Source: Mycobacterium saskatchewanense (GTDB lineage Bacteria; Actinomycetota; Actinomycetes; Mycobacteriales; Mycobacteriaceae). Taken from it: DNA of 64,000 nt. Position 1 is the stretch's first letter. Every line of letters starts with the position of its first letter. The position numbers were made by a program, and so were the translations under genes. Below, piece after piece: positions 46,392-54,044 of this stretch. The notes beneath the pieces are model-generated. The model was given only the letters and a program-made list of their open reading frames with translations. It had not been told where the DNA came from and did no database searches. Location of the stretch: positions 4,030,001 through 4,094,000 of the forward strand of contig NZ_AP022573.1 of the NCBI RefSeq assembly GCF_010729105.1, written 5' to 3'.

Positions 46392-46754
46392 TCACCGGCG
46401 TTCCTGGATGGCCCGGGTGATCTGGGCCGCCAGCTTGGGGTCGGTCAACAGCTGGTCCACCAGCGCGGAGAGGACCTCCTGCCCGGTCACCCTCGCGACT
46501 CCCAGGCGGTCGGCCGCTTCGCGCTGCCAGATGTCGAGAGCCCGGTGCGTGGCCGCCGGCAGGTCGACGGTGCGGCGCGTCCGCCGGCCCCGTGATTGCT
46601 GGTCGCCGGCGGGCGGGGCGACCAGCCCGCGGGCGCGTTGCTGGATGCCCGTGAGGCGTTCGGTCGGCGTGGCGTCGGCGGACGAACCGGGACCCGACGG
46701 GTGCGCGCGGAACGTTCCGGCGCTTGGCCCGATGTGGCTGGGATTGAGGTTCAT
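46392..46754 (-). CDS. RHH-type protein resembling mycobacterial plasmid partition ParB
   Basis: A 120-residue protein. The N-terminal half is disordered (Pro/Ser/Gly-rich), with IQQRARGLV before a basic GRRTRRTVDLP strand. The C-terminal RTVDLPAATHRALDIWQREA plus VTGQEVLSALVDQLL has the ribbon-helix-helix layout seen in small centromere-binding ParB proteins of mycobacterial plasmids. No parA is adjacent. The ATG at 46754 has GGAGGA upstream. It converges on fadD2, 13 bp from its stop. It could be a chromosomal relic of a plasmid integration or a free-standing DNA-binding regulator. Confidence 0.6.
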   Translation of the reverse strand: MNLNPSHIGPSAGTFRAHPSGPGSSADATPTERLTGIQQRARGLVAPPAGDQQSRGRRTRRTVDLPAATHRALDIWQREAADRLGVARVTGQEVLSALVDQLLTDPKLAAQITRAIQERR

Positions 46755-47254
46755 CGCCGCGATCGTCCTCCGTTGCGTGGCCAACCAGTGAATCAGCGTT
46801 ATCAGCGTCGACACCGATTCTCTCACCGATGCGGGCCCGAGTCGCGTCTCCGGCCCGCGGTTCGTCCGTCGCGGGCACGGACCGGTTCGGCTCGGCCGGG
46901 CGGGTCGACGAATTCCGGTCGGCCGTGTTGGATTGTCGTCGTGCGGGGTCCGAAATGCGCCGCGCGGCTGAATTCGACTGAATTACTCGAATGCTGGAAT
47001 GCGCAATTGCGGACTTACTGAGAAGCGCTCAGCATCTCAGTAGATGGCATCTGAGCTGCGGCTATATCTGCGCGAATCAGTACCTGCTGAGAAATACAAT
47101 GCGCAATGTGGAGAATGTGCAGATTAGGTCTGAGCGCGCCGGAGAAAAATATGTGACTCGCCCGACAGAAATGTTGCCGACAAATCTATTGTTAGGCTAG
47201 GAATGTATTTAGAAACTTTGAAGTGAGCGGTAAAAGGTAGGGAAGGAGCCCAAG
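46755..47254. other. 500-bp A+T-richer intergenic region with CTGAG/CTCAG cluster
   Basis: No credible gene. From about 46960 the base composition drops well below the neighbourhood. Six CTGAG or CTCAG pentamers lie between 47018 and 47134, including a perfect TACTGAGA/TCTCAGTA inverted repeat. It is the promoter region of the His/Trp-repeat protein gene. Confidence 0.6.
47016..47042. promoter_or_regulatory. TACTGAGA-N11-TCTCAGTA inverted repeat
   Basis: Perfect 8-bp arms, about 213 bp upstream of the secreted His/Trp-repeat gene, in a field of further CTGAG copies (47051, 47087, 47130). Candidate operator. Confidence 0.5.
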
Positions 47255-47596
47255 ATGGTTTCACTGCGATCGTTACGTGGCGCGACGGCAGGCGCGGTAG
47301 GTGCCGGAGCGGTGGCCGGTGCCCTGCTGTTCGGCGGTGCCCCCGTCGCACAGGCGGCCCCCGCGCCCGGACCGGGTACGAGCTTCGCGGTCTCCGGGCC
47401 CCACGGTGGCCCCGGCATCATTCCTGACCGCCCCGGCGGCCACGGCTGGGGCGGCGGCCACGGCTGGGGTGGTGGCCACGGCTGGGGTGGTGGCCACGGC
47501 TGGGGCCGCGGGATCGGCCACGGTTGGGGTGGTCCCGGCTGGGGGCACCGCGGAATCTGGGGCCCGGCGGGGCACTGGTGGAACTGGTGGTGGTGA
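47255..47596 (+). CDS. secreted Gly/His/Trp-repeat protein
   Basis: A 113-residue protein with a Sec-type signal peptide (helix about 8-30, cleavage likely after AQA at 34). The mature part has no Cys. Residues 61-84 are four exact copies of GGHGWG, followed by degenerate GHGWGG, GWGH, and a Trp-rich end (GHWWNWWW); twelve Trp in total. The repeat unit is 18 bp at DNA level (47435-47506). His/Trp/Gly repeats could bind metal or haem, or form an aggregating envelope peptide. Function unknown. RBS GGAAGGAG supports the start. A canonical U-tract terminator follows. Confidence 0.8.
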   Translation: MVSLRSLRGATAGAVGAGAVAGALLFGGAPVAQAAPAPGPGTSFAVSGPHGGPGIIPDRPGGHGWGGGHGWGGGHGWGGGHGWGRGIGHGWGGPGWGHRGIWGPAGHWWNWWW

Positions 47597-47630
47597 GCCG
47601 CCCGGTCGCATAGCTTGGCCGGCCCACGCG

Positions 47631-47672
47631 CCCGTGCCGACCTGATTCCGGTCAGGCCGGCACGGGTTTTTT
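47631..47672 (+). terminator. Rho-independent terminator with T6 tract
   Basis: CCCGTGCCGACCTGA (47631-47645) pairs with 47652-47666 around a 6-nt loop with one mismatch-type position, followed by six T (47667-47672). It follows the His/Trp-repeat gene by 34 bp and its T-run touches the fadE6 stop codon. Classic U-tract terminators are uncommon in mycobacteria. Confidence 0.85.
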
Positions 47673-49881
47673 ACGGGTCCCGCGGCAGGCCGAGCAGCCG
47701 CTCGGCGATGATGTTGAGCTGCACCTCGGACGTGCCGCCGTAGATGGTGGTGGCGCGGCTGGCCAGCAGGTACTCGCCCCACTTACCCGATAGCTGATCG
47801 CTGTCGCCGATCGCGGCGTCGGTGCCGAAGGAGGACACCGCGAACTCGGCGTACCCCTGCCCGGTGCGCATGGACAGCAGCTTGGAGATCGCCGCCGACG
47901 GCATGGCGTCACCGCCGGCCAGCGTCAGCAGCGTGGAGCGCAGATTCAGCACCTTGGCGGCGTGGCCTTCGGCGATCAAATGCCCGGCCCTGTGCCGAGC
48001 GACCTGGTCGAGCTGGCCGTCGCGGACGAAATCGACGAACTGCGCCAGGGTCGCAAGGAAGTTCGCCTCGCTGCTGCCGATCGACACCCGCTCGGCGGTC
48101 AGGGTGTTGCGGCTGACCTCCCAGCCCCGGTTGACCTCGCCCAGCACGCACTCGTCGGGCACGAAGACGTCGTCGATGTAGACGGTGTTGAACATCGCGT
48201 TGCCGGTTAGCTCTCGCAGCGGAGTGACTTGCACGCCTTCGCTTTTCATGTCCAGCAGGAAGTACGTGATGCCATTGTGCTTTGGCGCCGACGGGTCGGT
48301 CCTCGCCAGCAGCGCACCCCACTGCGAGAACTGCGCCCCGGTGGTCCAGATCTTCTGGCCAGTGATGCGCCAGCCGCCGTCGGTCCGCGTCGCCTTGGTG
48401 CTCAGCCCCGCCAGGTCGGACCCGGCGCCCGGTTCGGAGAACAGCTGGCACCAGATCATGTCCCCGCGGAGGGTCGGCGGCAGGAAACGTTGCTTCTGCT
48501 CCTCGGTGCCGAACGCCACGATCGACGGGACGACCCACGTCGCGATGCCCATCTGGGGCCGCTTCACCCGCCCGGCGGTGAACTCCTGGGCGATGATGAC
48601 CTGCTCGACGGGGCTGGACGCCCTGCCCCACGGCTTCGGCAGATGCGGCAGCACCCAACCGCCCTCGGCGAGCGCCACCTTGCGTTCCTCGCGATCCATC
48701 GCCTTGAACGCCGCGACCTCGCTTCGGATCTCGTCGCGCAGCTTCTCCGTGTCGGGGTCGAGGTCGATGTCGACCGGGCGCATGCCCGTGGTGGTCGCGG
48801 TGTGCACGACCTTCTGCGGGTACTCGGAGCCGCGTCCGACGCTGGCTGCCAGCATCAGCGCGCGGCGGTAGTAAATGTTGGTGTCGTGCTCCCAGGTGAA
48901 GCCGATTCCGCCGTGTACCTGGATGCAGTCCTGGGTGCACCGCTGCGCGGCTGCCGGGGCCAGCGTGGCGGCGACGGCCGCGGCGAACTCGACCTTGGCC
49001 GCGGCGGTGTCCCAGTCGTGTCGGCTGGCCTCGTCGATCGCGCGGGCGGCGTCCCACACCGCCGCGGTCGCCCGCTCGGTGTCGGCGATCATCTCGGCGC
49101 ACTTGTGCTTGATCGCCTGGAACTGGCCGATCGGCCGACCGAATTGCTCGCGGATCTTGGCGTAGTGCGACGCGGTGTCGGTCGCCCAGCGCGCCACGCC
49201 GACGGCTTCGGCGGAGAGCAACGTCGTCATCAGCGCGTGCGCGGTCGACATGCTGAGGTTGCTCAACACGGCGTCGTCGCCGACCTCGACGGCGTTGGCG
49301 CGCACGTGCGCCACGGGGCGTAGCGGGTCAAGGCTCTTCACCGGCTCGATCTCGAGCTCCTCGGCGCGCAGCACCACCCACTCCTCGCCGCTGTCGATGG
49401 CGACGGGCAGCACCAGCAATGACGCCTGCGCGGCGGCGGGAACCGACCGCACTTCGCCGCGGATCACCAGCGTCCCCTCGTCGGGGCCGTGCCGGGTGGC
49501 GGTCAGCGCGCAACAGTCCAGCGCGTATGCGGCGATGGCCGCGCCGGATGCCAACTCCGAGAGCACCTTCGACTCGGGGTCGTGCGCCGCGATCAGCGCG
49601 CTGGCGATCGCCGACGGCACGAAGGGCCCGGGCACCGCGCCGTAACCGAATTCGGCCAGCACGATGGCCAGCTCGAGGATGCCGAACCCTTGTCCGCCCA
49701 CGGACTCGGCCAGATGCACGCCCTGCAGGCCCTGGTCGGCGGCCGCGCGCCAGTACGGCGGGGGATTGTCGATCGGGGTTTCCATCGCCGCGTGCAACGC
49801 CTCGGACGGTGCCACCCGCGCGACGAAAGACCGCACCGAGTCGGCCAGGTCTTGATGCTCAGGAGTGATAGCGATCGGCAT
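47671..49881 (-). CDS. fadE6: acyl-CoA dehydrogenase FadE6, two-domain
   Basis: A 736-residue protein made of two acyl-CoA dehydrogenase domains: about 1-380 (WRAAADQGLQGVHLAES, IREQFGRPIGQFQAIKHKCAE, HGGIGFTWEHD) and about 395-736 (SEPGAGSDLAGLSTKA, IYGGTSEVQLNIIAERLLG). The second keeps the usual FAD/substrate motifs. FAD-linked oxidation of an acyl-CoA; substrate unknown. Matches Rv0271c. GAAGG precedes the ATG at 49881. Confidence 0.92.
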   Translation of the reverse strand: MPIAITPEHQDLADSVRSFVARVAPSEALHAAMETPIDNPPPYWRAAADQGLQGVHLAESVGGQGFGILELAIVLAEFGYGAVPGPFVPSAIASALIAAHDPESKVLSELASGAAIAAYALDCCALTATRHGPDEGTLVIRGEVRSVPAAAQASLLVLPVAIDSGEEWVVLRAEELEIEPVKSLDPLRPVAHVRANAVEVGDDAVLSNLSMSTAHALMTTLLSAEAVGVARWATDTASHYAKIREQFGRPIGQFQAIKHKCAEMIADTERATAAVWDAARAIDEASRHDWDTAAAKVEFAAAVAATLAPAAAQRCTQDCIQVHGGIGFTWEHDTNIYYRRALMLAASVGRGSEYPQKVVHTATTTGMRPVDIDLDPDTEKLRDEIRSEVAAFKAMDREERKVALAEGGWVLPHLPKPWGRASSPVEQVIIAQEFTAGRVKRPQMGIATWVVPSIVAFGTEEQKQRFLPPTLRGDMIWCQLFSEPGAGSDLAGLSTKATRTDGGWRITGQKIWTTGAQFSQWGALLARTDPSAPKHNGITYFLLDMKSEGVQVTPLRELTGNAMFNTVYIDDVFVPDECVLGEVNRGWEVSRNTLTAERVSIGSSEANFLATLAQFVDFVRDGQLDQVARHRAGHLIAEGHAAKVLNLRSTLLTLAGGDAMPSAAISKLLSMRTGQGYAEFAVSSFGTDAAIGDSDQLSGKWGEYLLASRATTIYGGTSEVQLNIIAERLLGLPRDP

Positions 49882-49931
49882 TGGTCGCCTTCCCATGCTT
49901 TCGGGTTTGGTCTCAGCCAGGCGTCTCCAAA

Positions 49932-50915
49932 CTAACAACCGGTCGGTTGGTTGACCACAGGGGTCACCAGGTGTGCCAGCGGCTCGCCGTCCCGGAGCCG
50001 GCGGCAGTTGGCGACGGCCTCGGTCAGGTAGCGCCGCATGGTGTCGACGGTGCACCAGGTGACGTGCGGCGTCAGCACGACGTTCTCCAACCCCAGCAGC
50101 GGGTTGTCGGCCGCGACCGGCTCGGCGTCGAAGACGTCGAGCCCCGCCGCGGCCAACCGGCCACCGCGCAACGCGTCGACGAGCGCGGATTCGTCGACAA
50201 CCGCGCCTCGTGACGTATTGACCAGGACGGCGGACGGTTTCATCCGGCCCAGCGCCTCGCGGCCGAGCAGGTGGTGTGTCTGCGCCGTCAACGGCAGGTG
50301 CAGCGACACGATGTCGCTCTCGGAGAGCAGCTCCGGCAGTGACCGCCAGTCCGGCCGGCCGTCGTCGCGGGTGCTGGTGTGCAGGACGGTGGCGCCCATC
50401 GCCGCGACGATCCGGCCCACCCGCTGGGCGATGTTGCCGTATCCGATGAGCCCGACCGTGCAGGAACCGATGTCGCGCACCGTCTCGCTCAGTTCGGGGT
50501 CCGTCGGCCAGCCGGCCCCCTGCCGGATGGCGCGGTCCTGCGCCGGCAGCCGGCGCATCGCGGCGAGCATCAGCAGCACCGTGCCCTCGGCGACCGACGG
50601 GGCGTTGGCGCCGGGCATGTTGGCGACCGCGATGCCCCGTTCGATCGCGGTCTGGACGTCGATGGTGTTCACCCCGGCCCCGAGCTTGTGCACGAGCCGC
50701 AGCCGCTTGCCGAGCCGCAAGTCGTCGCCCGACAGCGGCCGCAGCACGTGCCATATCACGTCCGCTTCGGGCAGCTCGCGGTAGAACGCGGCCTGCGCCT
50801 CGGGGGAATCGTCCTCCGCGCACCATCGGATGTCCAACCAATCCGATTCGGGCGCAACGAAGTCGAGGACTTTGTCACCGGGAACGAAGTGCGCCAGAAC
50901 TTTTAACGCGACCAC
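49932..50915 (-). CDS. D-2-hydroxyacid dehydrogenase
   Basis: A 327-residue NAD-dependent D-isomer 2-hydroxyacid dehydrogenase, 3-phosphoglycerate-dehydrogenase-like. Rossmann motif GLIGYGNIAQRVG (about 154-166), catalytic Arg in NTSRGAVVDE, Glu in FDAEP and His in LTPHVTW are all present. Substrate is not predictable. The GTG start lacks a clear ribosome site and lies inside DNA that looks like the tail of a former hydrolase copy (50903-50981). Spaced 50 bp before fadE6 on the same strand. Confidence 0.82.
   Translation of the reverse strand: MVALKVLAHFVPGDKVLDFVAPESDWLDIRWCAEDDSPEAQAAFYRELPEADVIWHVLRPLSGDDLRLGKRLRLVHKLGAGVNTIDVQTAIERGIAVANMPGANAPSVAEGTVLLMLAAMRRLPAQDRAIRQGAGWPTDPELSETVRDIGSCTVGLIGYGNIAQRVGRIVAAMGATVLHTSTRDDGRPDWRSLPELLSESDIVSLHLPLTAQTHHLLGREALGRMKPSAVLVNTSRGAVVDESALVDALRGGRLAAAGLDVFDAEPVAADNPLLGLENVVLTPHVTWCTVDTMRRYLTEAVANCRRLRDGEPLAHLVTPVVNQPTGC
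49936..49949. promoter_or_regulatory. CAACCG-GT-CGGTTG palindrome upstream of fadE6
   Basis: Perfect 6-2-6 palindrome that overlaps the last codons of the dehydrogenase gene and lies 55 bp before fadE6. Candidate operator; similar in flavour to CCAACCGGTTGG at 23618. Confidence 0.45.
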
Positions 50916-50981
50916 CTGGCGATGATATCGGCTTGCTCGCGGTGCCCGCCGCCGGCTTCAGTCCGTGCGACCGCTCAGCGC
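50903..50981 (-). pseudogene. remnant of a second hydrolase 3' end
   Basis: On the minus strand this reads GHREQADIIARWSR-stop, closely matching the C-terminal GEQADLIAKW segment of the hydrolase gene next door. In addition, GCGCTGAGCGGTCGC occurs both at that gene's stop (51010-51024) and at 50967-50981. So the gap holds the tail of a duplicated or older hydrolase copy; the rest is gone. Confidence 0.6.
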
Positions 50982-51017
50982 GCGCTACCTGGTTGCTGAG
51001 TGGCCTCTGGCGACCGC

Positions 51018-52151
51018 TCAGCGCCACCGCTTGGCGATCCACTTGGCGATGAGGTCGGCCTGCTCGCCGCGGGCTCCGGGGGTGGTGAAGTAGTGGTCGG
51101 AGTCGATCGAAGCCTGTGCCTTGTCCGTGGCGGCGAGCGCGTCGAAGATGCGCTGGGCGTCAGACGGAAAGACCCCGGTGTCGGCCTCGGCGTTGAGCAC
51201 CAGCGCGGGGCAGGTGATGCGGGCCAGGTGCGGCTCGGCCCGGGTTTGGGCCACCCGCAGGCTCCACATGCCCAGCCAGTTGCGGAGCGTCGAGGCGGCG
51301 GCGATGCCGCGCGCGGACCGGTTGGCCTTCACCGGGACGCCCGCGTAACACATGTTGGGCTGTCGCCCGGTCGGCTCGATCGCCGGATCGACCATCCGGG
51401 GGTCGGCCCAGGTGCGCATCACGGTGAACGGCCGATCGGAAAAGCCCGCCGTGCGAACGCGTTTGAGTTCATTTTCCGCCCAGTCGGTGACGGCGTCGTT
51501 GCGCGCGACCTGCGCGCGCCGGTAGCGGGCGACGAACTCCGCTGAATACGGCGGGCCATTGCGCTCGTCGAAGAGATCCAGGGCGGGGTCGGTGGCCACG
51601 GGGTCGTTCTCGTCGACGACGGCGGCGTCCATCCAGGCTGTGAGGACCTCGGGACGCCCCGGATGGGCGGCGGTGGCCACGTAGCCGTCGGCGGGCGGAA
51701 GCTCGGTCACGCCGGCCGCGGGGCGCATGCCTTCCAAGGGCGTGACGTTGGGCTCTACCGCCTGGGACTGGTAGGCAGCCATCAGGGATCCTCCCCCCGA
51801 ATTTCCAAGCAGAACAACGGTTTCCACTCCTTGTACCTCTCGAAGCCAGCGGACGCCGACCCCGATGTCGACGAGCGCGTGGTCGAGTAGGAAGCTGCTC
51901 TCGAAGCCGCGGAACCTGGTGTTCCAGCCCAAAAAGCCGATCCCGCGGGTCGCCATGTAGTCGGCGAGGTAATGCTCGGAGAAGTCGATCTGGTAATGCG
52001 CGGCGATCATCGCGACCTTCGGCTTGCGCCCCATGCCGCGGTGATACAGCCCCTGGCACGGGTGCCCGCCCGCGCCGGCCCGCCCGGCTGTGGGTGACTC
52101 GAGCCCGACGAACTCGCGGACGACCCCTGTAGCACCGGCATGCCGTGTCAC
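51018..52151 (-). CDS. alpha/beta hydrolase (Rv0272c type)
   Basis: A 377-residue alpha/beta hydrolase. Nucleophile Ser118 in LLGNSGGGSL; a candidate acid in LNAEADTGVFPSD and the His in SDHYF near the C-terminus. A large cap region lies between about 140 and 320. Same length as Rv0272c. The GTG at 52151 has AGGAGG ten bases upstream. It is followed at 50903-50981 by a remnant of a related tail, and lies downstream of a broken TetR gene on the same strand, which could have been its regulator. Confidence 0.85.
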   Translation of the reverse strand: MTRHAGATGVVREFVGLESPTAGRAGAGGHPCQGLYHRGMGRKPKVAMIAAHYQIDFSEHYLADYMATRGIGFLGWNTRFRGFESSFLLDHALVDIGVGVRWLREVQGVETVVLLGNSGGGSLMAAYQSQAVEPNVTPLEGMRPAAGVTELPPADGYVATAAHPGRPEVLTAWMDAAVVDENDPVATDPALDLFDERNGPPYSAEFVARYRRAQVARNDAVTDWAENELKRVRTAGFSDRPFTVMRTWADPRMVDPAIEPTGRQPNMCYAGVPVKANRSARGIAAASTLRNWLGMWSLRVAQTRAEPHLARITCPALVLNAEADTGVFPSDAQRIFDALAATDKAQASIDSDHYFTTPGARGEQADLIAKWIAKRWR

Positions 52152-52186
52152 GGTGAATGTGCCTCCTGCCAGTAGATGGCGCGATA

Positions 52187-52787
52187 TTAGATGTTGGCGA
52201 GCGTCCGGATGCACGCGCGGTCATCGGGCGCCTCAGCGTCTTGGGGCCCGCTCAGCTGCAGGTAGCAGAACTGGTTGAACATCGCCACGATCGCCTCGGC
52301 GATCAGCCGGGGGTCGTCGCCCGGGCAGTAACCCTCCGCCTGCGCGCGCCTGACCGTCTCGGCGATGAATGACGTTGGGATGGCGCATATCTCGGCCCAA
52401 TACCGCGCGAAGTCATCGTTGACCATCGCCAGCTGCGAGACGCTGATCACCTCGGCGAGCCGGTTGCGGTACGCATGCCAGTGCGCGGCTGCGGCCTGGT
52501 GCGCCCGATCGCGGTGGGAGAGGCCGTGTCCGGTCACCGACTGCGCGCGCTCGTCTGCCTCGTCGCGAAACCGGACCGCCCACTGGCGGACCATCGCCTC
52601 CTTCGAGTCGTAGTAGTTGTAGGTCGTAGTAGTTGTAGAGGGAGGCCGCCGAGCGGCCAGCCTCCGCGGCGATGTCGGCGATGGTCGTGGCCAGTATTCC
52701 CTTGCGTGCGACGACCGTTCGCGCGGCCGCATCGATAGCCGCCCGGGTCTTCCGACCCCGATGTGTGGGCAACTCGGGGGTCGACAC
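52187..52787 (-). pseudogene. TetR regulator (Rv0273c type) frameshifted by a 16-bp tandem duplication
   Basis: The frame from GTG 52787 gives a normal TetR N-terminus (KTRAAIDAAARTVVARKG, HTH about residues 35-55, ending SLYNYYD). There a 16-bp unit is present twice (52607-52622 and 52623-52638), repeating the codons for LYNYYD and moving the frame by +1. Downstream the proper C-terminal domain continues in the other frame (SKEAMVRQWAVRFRDEADER to the stop at 52187). Removing one unit restores a 194-residue protein. As it stands the repressor is truncated just after the HTH, unless the duplication is reversed by slippage or is a sequencing error. Confidence 0.85.
52607..52638. repeat. 16-bp perfect tandem duplication inside the TetR gene
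   Basis: GTCGTAGTAGTTGTAG occurs twice in direct succession. The internal GTAGTAGTTGTAG is itself repetitive, which favours slippage. Being not a multiple of three it causes the frameshift. Confidence 0.95.
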
Positions 52788-52813
52788 CTGGCGCGCACCT
52801 CCCTGGGCCAAAA

Positions 52814-52835
52814 CTGAATCTGATGTTAGATTCAG
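52814..52835. promoter_or_regulatory. CTGAATCT-N6-AGATTCAG operator between TetR and VOC genes
   Basis: Perfect 8-bp arms, with a third half-copy ATTCAG directly after (52836-52841). It lies 27 bp before the TetR start and 45 bp before the divergent VOC enzyme start, the typical site for a TetR autorepressor. Confidence 0.7.
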
Positions 52836-52879
52836 ATTCAGATCTTGGCCAGGACCTGCACTCACGGGAGAGCCGCGCA

Positions 52880-53464
52880 ATGATCAAGCCGCACAACACC
52901 AACACCGAATTCGAGCTCGGCGGGATCAATCACGTCGCGCTGGTGTGCTCGGACATGGCCCGCACGGTGGACTTCTACACGAACGTCCTCGGCATGCCGC
53001 TGGTGAAATCTCTCGATCTGCCCGGCGGTCGGGGGCAACACTTCTTCTTTGACGCCGGCAACGGCGACTGCGTCGCGTTCTTCTGGTTCGCCGGCGCCCC
53101 CGACCGGGTGCCGGGCGTCTCGTCGCCGGGCGCGATTCCCGGAATCGGGGATATCACGAGTGCGGTGAGCACCATGAACCACCTGGCCTTCCACGTGCCG
53201 GCGGAGAAATTCGACGCCTACCGGCAGCGACTCAAGGACAAGGGCGTGCGGGTGGGGCCGATCCTCAACCACGACGAGAGCCCCATGCAGGTGTCGGCGA
53301 CGGTGCACCCCGGGGTCTACGTGCGCTCGTTCTACTTCCAGGACCCCGACGGCGTAACCCTCGAATTCGCTTGTTGGGTAAAGGAATTCGACAGGACTGA
53401 CACCGGTACGGTGCCGAAGACCGCGGCCGACCGGCGGCCCGCCGTGCCGGTCAGCGGACCATGA
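52880..53464 (+). CDS. VOC-superfamily protein, glyoxalase/extradiol dioxygenase-like (Rv0274 type)
   Basis: A 194-residue vicinal-oxygen-chelate fold protein. Metal ligand candidates: His in INHVALVCSD, His in NHLAFHVP and Glu in LEFACW, the usual H...H...E pattern. It could be a glyoxalase I, a ring-cleavage dioxygenase or an isomerase. Matches Rv0274. ATG at 52880, GGGAG upstream. Divergent from the broken TetR, whose operator-like palindrome lies in its promoter, so it may now be derepressed. Next gene overlaps by 4 bp. Confidence 0.87.
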   Translation: MIKPHNTNTEFELGGINHVALVCSDMARTVDFYTNVLGMPLVKSLDLPGGRGQHFFFDAGNGDCVAFFWFAGAPDRVPGVSSPGAIPGIGDITSAVSTMNHLAFHVPAEKFDAYRQRLKDKGVRVGPILNHDESPMQVSATVHPGVYVRSFYFQDPDGVTLEFACWVKEFDRTDTGTVPKTAADRRPAVPVSGP

Positions 53465-54009
53465 CCGACGGCATTCTTTCCGACGCCCAGATCGCGGCGC
53501 TGACGCCCGGGGAGCGGCGCGATCTGATCGCGCGCCTGGAACAGCCCGTGCACGACGTCGTCGACCCGGTATTTCTGGCGCGGGTCCGGCGCGTCCGGTT
53601 GGGGCTGATGGGCGGCGGCTCGGCCGTGATGATCCCCTGGCTGGGCTACCTCTCCACGACGCTGCCGGAGAATTACGTCGCGCACAATTGGCCGCTGACC
53701 TGGATGGGTTACGACGTGCTGTTGGTGGTCTTCATGGTGGCGACGGCCCTTTTGGGCTACCTGCGCCGTCAGGTATTGATTCCGGCCGCGTTCACCACCG
53801 GGGTCCTACTGATCTGCGACGCGTGGTTCGACCTCATGACAGCCGGCCCCAGGGATGTCTGGTTGTCGGTGGCCACCGCTCTGCTGGTTGAGCTGCCCCT
53901 GGCGGCGTTCATGATCGTCAGCGCGCTGCGGCTCATGCGACTGACCATGGAACGGTTCTGGCTGTTGGATCCCGGAATGCGGCTGTGGGAGCTGCCGCTC
54001 TTGCCGTGA
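53461..54009 (+). CDS. membrane protein, first of a tandem pair
   Basis: A 182-residue protein with four hydrophobic helices (about 47-68, 75-98, 108-126, 135-155) after a soluble helical N-terminus (LTPGERRDLIARLEQPV). It overlaps the VOC enzyme stop as ATGA. No known family recognised. The following gene is a clear paralogue. Confidence 0.7.
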   Translation: MTDGILSDAQIAALTPGERRDLIARLEQPVHDVVDPVFLARVRRVRLGLMGGGSAVMIPWLGYLSTTLPENYVAHNWPLTWMGYDVLLVVFMVATALLGYLRRQVLIPAAFTTGVLLICDAWFDLMTAGPRDVWLSVATALLVELPLAAFMIVSALRLMRLTMERFWLLDPGMRLWELPLLP

Positions 54010-54044
54010 GCGTAGAAATCCGTCCGGTGGGCAAACTGGAATAC

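Noticed and set aside
47671..50841. Single 1056-residue fused dehydrogenase/FadE6 protein
   Set aside because: The N-terminal extension beyond 49881 is an out-of-frame shadow of the D-2-hydroxyacid dehydrogenase gene; FadE6 starts at 49881 with its own ribosome site.
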